Positions 1 through 5,071 of a stretch of DNA of 7,210 nucleotides are shown in pieces. The stretch is taken from assembly GCA_030635565.1 (NCBI GenBank), contig DAOVYP010000109.1, forward strand, positions 1 to 7,210, read 5' to 3'. Within the stretch, counting starts at the first letter, position 1, and every line of letters starts with the position of its first letter. The position numbers were made by a program, and so were the translations under genes. This stretch comes from Spirochaeta sp. GTDB taxonomy: Bacteria; Spirochaetota; Spirochaetia; DSM-2461. The notes beneath the pieces are model-generated. The model saw only the letters and a program-made list of their open reading frames with translations. It was not told where the DNA came from and made no database searches.

Positions 1-248
1 CCGTTCCCGTATTCAATCCGGAGTCTGCCGTTATACCTGCCTTCCGCCAGCCGTCGGTTGGATTCATCATGCCCGTCGAATACGACATTGTCGGGTACCG
101 CGGGCGATTCGCGACGGGACCATGTCCGGATGACCTGATCGGCAGAATCGACGATATCCAGTTTCCAGTCGACGATTCCGGATCTGACCGGAATCACGGG
201 AGTCAGGGTGACGGAGGAAACGGGACTCTCAGTCCCGGGCGAGAAGAT
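1..248 (-). repeat. Ig-like protein repeat 3, degenerate opening, cut by window edge
   Basis: Residues about 583-664. The unit opens with IFSPGTESPVSSV, keeping SP but losing the DGDG acidic loop, and then keeps the turn VVFDGHDESNRRLAEG and the strand RYNGRLRIEYGN. It is an Ig-like unit by position and plan, with a probably non-functional metal loop. The end is not visible. Confidence 0.6.
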
Positions 249-1994
249 GGCCCGGTTTATGGACAGCCCGATTTCAGGCTGCAGGGTATCTATGATAATT
301 CCCTCTATGGCTCCGGCGGTGGAATTACCCGCCCTGTCCGTGGAAGAAACCGCATAGCGGTATACGCCGTCGTTGACGACTTCACCACTGTCATCCTGAC
401 CATCCCAATCAAAGGATTCAGGGGCTACATCAGCCCAGGCCCATCCCCTGACCGCAGTATCGGAGCTGTCAAGGAATGCGGCTTCCCAGAGGTGCTCAAC
501 GCTGCCGTTCTGCACGATACCAAGACTTTCCTTATACCCGTCTCCATCAGGGGAAAAGATAAGATCGAGTCCCTCGGGAACTTCCAGATCGAGTTCGGGA
601 GGTACATTGTCGACGATTACCGGATAAGGTCCGGCAACTGCCCGGTTATCGTTATCGTCGGAGAATTCAAAATAGACATTATAGGTACCATCCGGGGCTA
701 CCGATCCGGCGTCGGTCACTCCGTCCCAGCGGAAGTATTCAGGCAGGGGTGTACCCTCTTTGGGTGATACAAGCCTGGACCAGAGATTCTTGACTGTTTC
801 GTTCTCAGGTCGCTCGTCTTTGTTGACGTAGATTCTCACGACCCTGTCGTCACTGTCGGCCACCCTCCACTCAAAAGAGGAAACAAACCGTTCATCGGCT
901 ACGGAGTACTGTATTATCAGCTCGTCCTGTATACCGTCGTAGTTCGGTGAAATATATTGGGGTGGATCGTATTCCACTGTTATTTCAGGTGGATTTTTAT
1001 CCCTGACGCCGAAGGGCAGCGTGACACCGCCTGCAAAAGCCCAGACACCGTCATAAAGAGGTGCGGCGGCAAGCTGAACATCCATTTCGGTGGATTTCAT
1101 CGTGTCCTTGTCATCCTTGTTTGAACCGCCCAGGGGGAAATTCACGCCGATTGCCGCCGAAGGTATCACCGTCTGCCAGGCACCATCGAAGGCGTCCCTG
1201 ACGTCCAGGGATGATGAAATGTACAAGCGGGCTGCTCTGCCGAAATACAGATCGCTGGCAACACCGATCCAGAGATCGGTGACAGAAGGAGCCCGGACAT
1301 CACTTCGGAAGGTCCAGCGGAATTTCTCCGATTCAATGATGTCGAATGCAATGCCGAGTGAGGGGGTGATATTTCCCGGAATCGAATTGAGATAGCCGCG
1401 GCTTGAACTGCCGAAACGATAACCGAGGCCGGTGAGTGTTCCGCCCCATTGGAAGTTTTTGAGCCCTCCGAATGTTTCCGGGAAGTGAAGGAAACCGAGA
1501 CTCAGGGCACCGCCTCCCTGAAGTATGCCGTCAAGTTCACCCAGGTCACCGCTGATGCCGGCGCCTACCCAGATATCGGTATAGATTTCCTTGGAAAAGG
1601 TGAAAAACGCATGACCGGAGATTCCGAGGTCCATATCGGTTCCCGCATAAGCCGTGGTATCCAGAAATCCGACTCCGCCGGAGACGACACCTCTCCGGGT
1701 GGGTACTGAAATTGCCAGATTGACGGCATGACCCATTCCTTCAGCCGTACCGCCCATTCCCTGGAGATTTGCATAGTTCACATCCAGGATAATCCGCTGA
1801 AAACCGGCTGCAGAAGCAGGATTGAGATAAACACCCTGCGGGGTACTGGTTCTGGTGAGATGCATCCCACCACCCAGATACTCGGGTGATATCAGGGTGT
1901 AGGCTAATTCTCCCACTGAAGGCGGAACAGACTGGGCCCCGACCGATGCGGCAGCAAGGAGTGTTACCGATAAAATAAAAAGCATACGTTTCAT
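1..1994 (-). CDS. Exported outer-membrane beta-barrel protein with C-terminal FlgD-like Ig repeats (3' end outside window)
   Basis: The frame is open from the ATG at 1994 to the window edge, giving 664 whole codons and no stop, so the C-terminus is missing. A GGAGG 9 nt upstream supports the start. Residues 1-20 form a signal peptide (MKRMLFILSVTLLAAASVGA, likely cleavage before Gln21). Residues about 30-330 are rich in Gly and in alternating hydrophobic/polar strands, with an early LNPAS motif near residue 57 like the NPA motif of FadL/PorV/UPF0164-type barrels, and end in a strand-like GGVTLPFGV. A charged linker (SNKDDKDTMK, 291-300) lies before the last strands. From about 340 onward there are three Ig-like units, each with an SP(N/D)xDG-type opening, a WDG turn and a DG.Y strand. 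By family knowledge the barrel would sit in the outer membrane; whether the Ig units face the periplasm or the outside is unknown. Function is not recognised: transport, adhesion or envelope structure are all possible. Reading frame and export are secure, barrel assignment moderate. Confidence 0.88.
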   Translation of the reverse strand, partial: MKRMLFILSVTLLAAASVGAQSVPPSVGELAYTLISPEYLGGGMHLTRTSTPQGVYLNPASAAGFQRIILDVNYANLQGMGGTAEGMGHAVNLAISVPTRRGVVSGGVGFLDTTAYAGTDMDLGISGHAFFTFSKEIYTDIWVGAGISGDLGELDGILQGGGALSLGFLHFPETFGGLKNFQWGGTLTGLGYRFGSSSRGYLNSIPGNITPSLGIAFDIIESEKFRWTFRSDVRAPSVTDLWIGVASDLYFGRAARLYISSSLDVRDAFDGAWQTVIPSAAIGVNFPLGGSNKDDKDTMKSTEMDVQLAAAPLYDGVWAFAGGVTLPFGVRDKNPPEITVEYDPPQYISPNYDGIQDELIIQYSVADERFVSSFEWRVADSDDRVVRIYVNKDERPENETVKNLWSRLVSPKEGTPLPEYFRWDGVTDAGSVAPDGTYNVYFEFSDDNDNRAVAGPYPVIVDNVPPELDLEVPEGLDLIFSPDGDGYKESLGIVQNGSVEHLWEAAFLDSSDTAVRGWAWADVAPESFDWDGQDDSGEVVNDGVYRYAVSSTDRAGNSTAGAIEGIIIDTLQPEIGLSINRAIFSPGTESPVSSVTLTPVIPVRSGIVDWKLDIVDSADQVIRTWSRRESPAVPDNVVFDGHDESNRRLAEGRYNGRLRIEYGN
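273..560 (-). repeat. Ig-like (FlgD/CHU_C-type) protein repeat 2
   Basis: Residues about 479-574. The unit repeats the plan of the first: opening IFSPDGDGYKESL, turn FDWDGQDDSGEVVNDG, strand VYRYAVSSTDRAGN and closing IIDTLQPEI. The acidic DGDG loop is the best preserved in this protein. Confidence 0.75.
597..956 (-). repeat. Ig-like (FlgD/CHU_C-type) protein repeat 1
   Basis: Residues about 347-466 of the barrel-Ig protein. The unit opens with YISPNYDGIQDEL, contains the turn FRWDGVTDAG and the strand APDGTYNVYFEFSDD, and closes with VDNVPPEL. This opening SPN-DG-D-E pattern matches FlgD Ig-like and gliding-motility C-terminal-like domains, where the acidic loop may bind calcium (family knowledge, not shown here). 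It is the longest of the three units. Confidence 0.75.
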
Positions 1995-2003
1995 AAACTT
2001 CAG

Positions 2004-2008
2004 CCTCC
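2004..2008 (-). promoter_or_regulatory. Ribosome binding site of the barrel-Ig gene
   Basis: Read on the minus strand this is GGAGG, 9 nt before the ATG at 1994. It fixes the start immediately before a textbook signal peptide. Confidence 0.8.
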
Positions 2009-2098
2009 GGTATCCTCATAGTATCGCAATTTAAGGGCACGGGCACAAAGAGATAAGATACTGAAAACTCCAAAAACTTTAAATTTCAGAATTGCAGT

Positions 2099-2114
2099 AC
2101 GTATTTAAAAACGT
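2099..2114. promoter_or_regulatory. 16-bp near-perfect palindrome, candidate operator
   Basis: ACGTATTTAAAAACGT matches its own reverse complement at 14 of 16 positions, with ACGT at both ends and TTTAAA at the centre. It ends 23 nt before the methyltransferase ATG, a position suited to a dimeric regulator acting on the rightward operon or on both genes. It could also be chance in AT-rich sequence. No regulator gene is in the window. Confidence 0.35.
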
Positions 2115-2137
2115 CCCTCCGTCCGATAAAGAATATA

Positions 2138-2905
2138 ATGGATAGTCAAAAAACTCCCGATTGGTGGTCCGACGGCCGGTTCTGGGATGATTTCGGACCC
2201 CTGATGTTTGATTCCGAAAGATGGGCGAACGCCAAAAGTGATGTAGATGGAATCATCAGCCTTACAGCCCCCCTTCCGGCCAGCAGGATACTGGACGTGG
2301 GTTGCGGTCCCGGCCGCCACTCGCTTGAACTTGCCAGACTCGGGTTTCAGGTTACCGGGATTGATATTCACAAACCTTACCTTGAAGAGGCAAAGAATCA
2401 TTCCATAACGGAAAAGCCCGAGTATCTCCCGGAATTTATTCGATGTGATATGCGTGAATACACGACAGACAATCCTTATGCAGGGGCCTTGAGCCTCTTC
2501 CAATCACTCGGATATTTCGATGATCCTTCAGAAGATCTGGAAGTCTGCAGGAGAATACATGAGGCTCTGGAGCCCGGAGGCTGGTTTCTCATCGAAATGG
2601 ATGGGAAAGAAGCTACCGCTGCCAATTTTGAAGAGCGGACATGGTTGGAACGGGACGGCAGAATCATCCTGCTGGAATACGAAGCTGAAGCGGCCTGGAC
2701 CAGACTCCGGAACAGATGGTTGTTCAGGGACAATGACGGGAGCTGGCATGAATATGAATTTTCTTACCGCCTGTTCTCAGCCGAAGAGCTCGGTTTGCTC
2801 CTGGAGAAGGCCGGTTTTGAAACCATCGAGTTTTTCGGGGCATTGGACGGACGCCCATACGACCAGAATGCGGAACGCCTCGTGGCCCTGGCCGGAAGGT
2901 CGTGA
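2138..2905 (+). CDS. Class I SAM-dependent methyltransferase
   Basis: The 255-residue protein is a soluble Rossmann-fold methyltransferase with no signal or membrane segment. Motif I is ILDVGCGPGRHSLELA (51-66), the glycine-rich S-adenosylmethionine loop. The acidic end of strand 2 is VTGIDIHKPYLEEAK (72-86). CDMREY (103-108) is the strand-3 acidic site, LSLFQSLGYFDD (118-129) the motif IV region, and LEPGGWFLIEMDG (144-156) the post-motif strand. The C-terminal AEELGLLLEKAGFETI (215-230) is the usual last helix and strand of Methyltransf_11/25-type enzymes. The substrate cannot be read from the sequence. The start is chosen because WWSDGRFWDDF (9-19) looks like the normal N-terminal helix of such enzymes; the next Met, residue 23, would remove it. 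No convincing Shine-Dalgarno precedes it (only AAAG at 2128-2131). It is probably first in an operon, 30 bp from the phosphatase gene. Confidence 0.93.
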   Translation: MDSQKTPDWWSDGRFWDDFGPLMFDSERWANAKSDVDGIISLTAPLPASRILDVGCGPGRHSLELARLGFQVTGIDIHKPYLEEAKNHSITEKPEYLPEFIRCDMREYTTDNPYAGALSLFQSLGYFDDPSEDLEVCRRIHEALEPGGWFLIEMDGKEATAANFEERTWLERDGRIILLEYEAEAAWTRLRNRWLFRDNDGSWHEYEFSYRLFSAEELGLLLEKAGFETIEFFGALDGRPYDQNAERLVALAGRS

Positions 2906-2924
2906 TAATATGGACAATACATCC

Positions 2925-2928
2925 GGAG
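2925..2928 (+). promoter_or_regulatory. Ribosome binding site of the first phosphatase gene
   Basis: GGAG lies 7 nt before the ATG at 2936, inside the 30-bp gap after the methyltransferase stop. There is no room for a terminator in the gap, which supports cotranscription. Confidence 0.75.
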
Positions 2929-2935
2929 TCAAACA

Positions 2936-5071
2936 ATGAAAATCCGACCCAAACTTATACTTGCGGAAATCATTCTCAGCCTAACTCTGTTTATCTCCTT
3001 ACTCTATACCATCACCTCATTAGTCAATTTCATCGGAGTTGAAGATCTGATGATTAAAACAGTTGCCCTCCAGGACACGGCCAGCCGTATGAAATATACC
3101 GTCATCGGCATGCTGATCAAATCCGAACCCTCATCATTCCTGACTCTGGAATACGAGCTGCTGGAAGATCAGATGACCCAGAACCTGGCGAGTATCAAAG
3201 AAGACCGTCTTTTCAAGCGGCTGTCTCCGGATGTTCGAGCACTGTTCACCGCCATCACCGATAGCTGGGAGAACACACAGCGAACTTTCATCGTGGATGA
3301 AATTACTTCTTACCTTGATTTACGCAATGAGTCGACGGATGACCGGATCGATTCCCTGCTCAATCTCCAGGCTGTACTTCGCGAATCCGGGGATGCACCC
3401 TATACATACATGAGGAATCTGGACGATGCCATTGTGGAAATTTCGTTTCAGGTGGAATCTTTCAATAACTTCGAGAAACTCATCATCCAGACCCTTAACA
3501 ATATGCTCGAAGCCGCGGATCGTTACCGTCAGAAACAGATTATCCTGGCCGTTGCCGTGCCGGTAGTGATGCTGCTGTTGGCAATTCTCGGTATCCTGCT
3601 GTTCGCCAACACCCTGAGTAATAAACTGATACGATTTGATGAGGCACTCTCCGAAGTGGCTGGAGGAGATTTCTCCATCAGGATCGATATGAAAGGCCGG
3701 GATGAATTCAACAGTCTGGCAACAAGCATCAATGCGTTCACCAGAACCCTCGGATCCAAGCTGGAATCATTCCGCCTCATCATGCATGACATCGGGCAGA
3801 CCCTGAGTACAAGCATCGACTCCATGCAGGTGGAGTCGACCCTTCTTAAACTGGCCATGAGGGAGACCATTGCCGACGGAGCCGCCTTATATAAAGTCGG
3901 CGGGGAGTCAGGGGAGCTCATCCTGTCCCTCTCGGTCGGAAGATTCAATCCTCCATTCACCGTAACAGACCTGCCCGATGCGCCTGCAGAGGAAGATATC
4001 GAGGCGATTATCAGGTCGCGGATCATTCAGCCCGGGCAGACGATTCTGGGAGAATCGGCCGTTCAAGGTCAGGCTGTTATGATCAGGGATGTCCAGTTCT
4101 CCGATGAGATTGACTGGTCCCGCCCCAAAGAAGATCCACTTTATATCTCATCCATCATCGTGGTACCACTTCAAATCGGCTCGACCGTCTTCGGTGTCAT
4201 TGCAATCACGTCCTCGAAACCGGGTAGTATCTTCACCGATCTCGAATATGCCAACATGCAGTCCTTCGGCGAATTGGCCGCCATCACCCTTGATAATATC
4301 TATAAATACGCCGATCTTCTCGAAGCGACACAGCTGGACAGGGAACTGGGAATTGCGGAAGAGATTCAGCAGGACCTTCTGCCGAAACGCCTTCCCGGAC
4401 TTCCCGGCGGAGACGTGGCTTTCCTGTCCCGAAGCATCAAGGGGCTCAACGGTGACTATTTCGATGTCTATCCCATGGGCAACAGGAAAACCATGGTTAC
4501 CATCTGTGAAGTTGCCGGGAGAGGAGTTCCGGCCGGTCTTGTCATGGTTATGATTCGTACCATACTGAGGCTCGTTGCGACTTCAGATAAAGATGCACGC
4601 ACCATCATGACCCTGCTGCACCGGGCTATGCCACGCCGTTTCGCCTTTGAGAACTATGCCAGCGTCGTAATACTTGTAATCGACTCTGAAGGATCATTCT
4701 CCTTTTCATCGGCGGCCCATTACCCACTGCAAATATTGCGATCGGCAACTGAAGGTTTTGAAGCAATACAAACCGAAGGAATTCCCGTGGGAATCGACAG
4801 GAAAACCCAGTATCATCAGCAGACCGGCATACTGAATGAAAATGACCTTGTGCTGATTCATACCGATGGTATTCCCGAATCCCGAAGCCGGGATGGACAA
4901 GCTTTCGGCATCGACAACCTTCTAAATGTAGTAAGCTCCCAGGCCGGGAACAGTCCCGAGATGATTATTGAATCCATCCGGACCGAATTGGAATATTTTG
5001 AAAGAGGCACGGACCAGAAAGATGATCAGACGGTTATCGTCTTCAAGTACACAGGTGTGAGCGCCGCATGA
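2936..5071 (+). CDS. Transmembrane HAMP-GAF-PP2C (SpoIIE/RsbU-type) phosphatase with altered metal site
   Basis: The 711-residue protein has a first membrane helix at about 8-33 after a basic N-terminus, an extracytoplasmic sensor region at about 35-200 with predicted helical character, and a second helix at about 202-224. HAMP follows at 227-279 (GGDFSIRIDMKGRDEF, without the usual proline), then a GAF-like domain at about 295-460 ending in SIFTDLEYANMQSFGELAAI. The linker RELGIAEEIQQDLLPKRLP (469-487) is the standard entry into SpoIIE-type PP2C domains. Catalytic landmarks are NGDYFD (505-510), CEVAGRGVPAGL (524-535), HTDGIPESR (642-650) and KDDQTV (695-700). The family normally has Asp in the second motif (DVxGKG); here it is Glu525, codon GAA at 4508-4510. 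The NAGH-like segment is SSAAHYP, lacking the Asn that the downstream paralogue keeps at 592. The expected role is dephosphorylation of a phosphoserine STAS-type antagonist at the inner membrane; activity may be reduced or changed. Its stop overlaps the next start (ATGA). Confidence 0.95.
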   Translation: MKIRPKLILAEIILSLTLFISLLYTITSLVNFIGVEDLMIKTVALQDTASRMKYTVIGMLIKSEPSSFLTLEYELLEDQMTQNLASIKEDRLFKRLSPDVRALFTAITDSWENTQRTFIVDEITSYLDLRNESTDDRIDSLLNLQAVLRESGDAPYTYMRNLDDAIVEISFQVESFNNFEKLIIQTLNNMLEAADRYRQKQIILAVAVPVVMLLLAILGILLFANTLSNKLIRFDEALSEVAGGDFSIRIDMKGRDEFNSLATSINAFTRTLGSKLESFRLIMHDIGQTLSTSIDSMQVESTLLKLAMRETIADGAALYKVGGESGELILSLSVGRFNPPFTVTDLPDAPAEEDIEAIIRSRIIQPGQTILGESAVQGQAVMIRDVQFSDEIDWSRPKEDPLYISSIIVVPLQIGSTVFGVIAITSSKPGSIFTDLEYANMQSFGELAAITLDNIYKYADLLEATQLDRELGIAEEIQQDLLPKRLPGLPGGDVAFLSRSIKGLNGDYFDVYPMGNRKTMVTICEVAGRGVPAGLVMVMIRTILRLVATSDKDARTIMTLLHRAMPRRFAFENYASVVILVIDSEGSFSFSSAAHYPLQILRSATEGFEAIQTEGIPVGIDRKTQYHQQTGILNENDLVLIHTDGIPESRSRDGQAFGIDNLLNVVSSQAGNSPEMIIESIRTELEYFERGTDQKDDQTVIVFKYTGVSAA
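5053..5057 (+). promoter_or_regulatory. Ribosome binding site of the second phosphatase gene, inside the first
   Basis: AGGTG lies 10 nt before the ATG at 5068, within the last codons of the upstream gene. Together with the ATGA stop/start overlap at 5068-5071, this points to translational coupling and similar output of the two proteins. Confidence 0.6.

Larger units (their letters stand above)
1995..2137. promoter_or_regulatory. Divergent intergenic region, presumed promoters both ways
   Basis: These 143 bp separate the leftward barrel-Ig gene from the rightward methyltransferase gene, so both promoters should lie here. The stretch is clearly more AT-rich than the flanking genes, with the run CTTTAAATTT near 2077-2086. 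No strong -35/-10 pair is visible. The best leftward -10 candidate is TACTAT (minus strand, 2018-2023), 23 nt before the ATG, with a poor TTGTGC at 2043-2048 and a 19-nt spacer. For the rightward gene only weak hexamers occur (TTTAAA 2078-2083, TATTTA 2102-2107). GGGCAC is directly repeated at 2035-2046. The region is certain; the individual boxes are guesses. Confidence 0.45.

Noticed and set aside
69..767. 232-codon plus-strand open frame opposite the Ig repeats
   Set aside because: It is antisense to the continuous barrel-Ig frame, has no ribosome binding site or recognisable domain, and its composition (many Gly, Asp, Arg, Ile) fits a shadow of the real gene.
1741..2073. 110-codon minus-strand open frame across the barrel-Ig gene start
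   Set aside because: It overlaps the true start in another frame and reads through its signal-peptide region as Cys-rich nonsense. The frame from 1994 has a GGAGG, a signal peptide and 664 open codons.
2134..2139. Perfect TATAAT hexamer
   Set aside because: It overlaps the methyltransferase ATG, has no -35 partner at 16-18 nt, and would start transcription inside the gene.
2105..2503. 132-codon minus-strand open frame inside the methyltransferase gene
   Set aside because: It is antisense to clear methyltransferase motifs and has no domain or start signal of its own.
3529..4026. 165-codon minus-strand open frame inside the first phosphatase gene
   Set aside because: It is antisense to the second membrane helix, HAMP and GAF coding sequence. 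Its Ser/Arg/Met-rich product shows no family features.
4089..4553. 154-codon plus-strand open frame in a second frame of the first phosphatase gene
   Set aside because: It is a shifted frame across the GAF and catalytic domain. The in-frame protein is continuous there, so it is neither a frameshift nor an overlapping gene.
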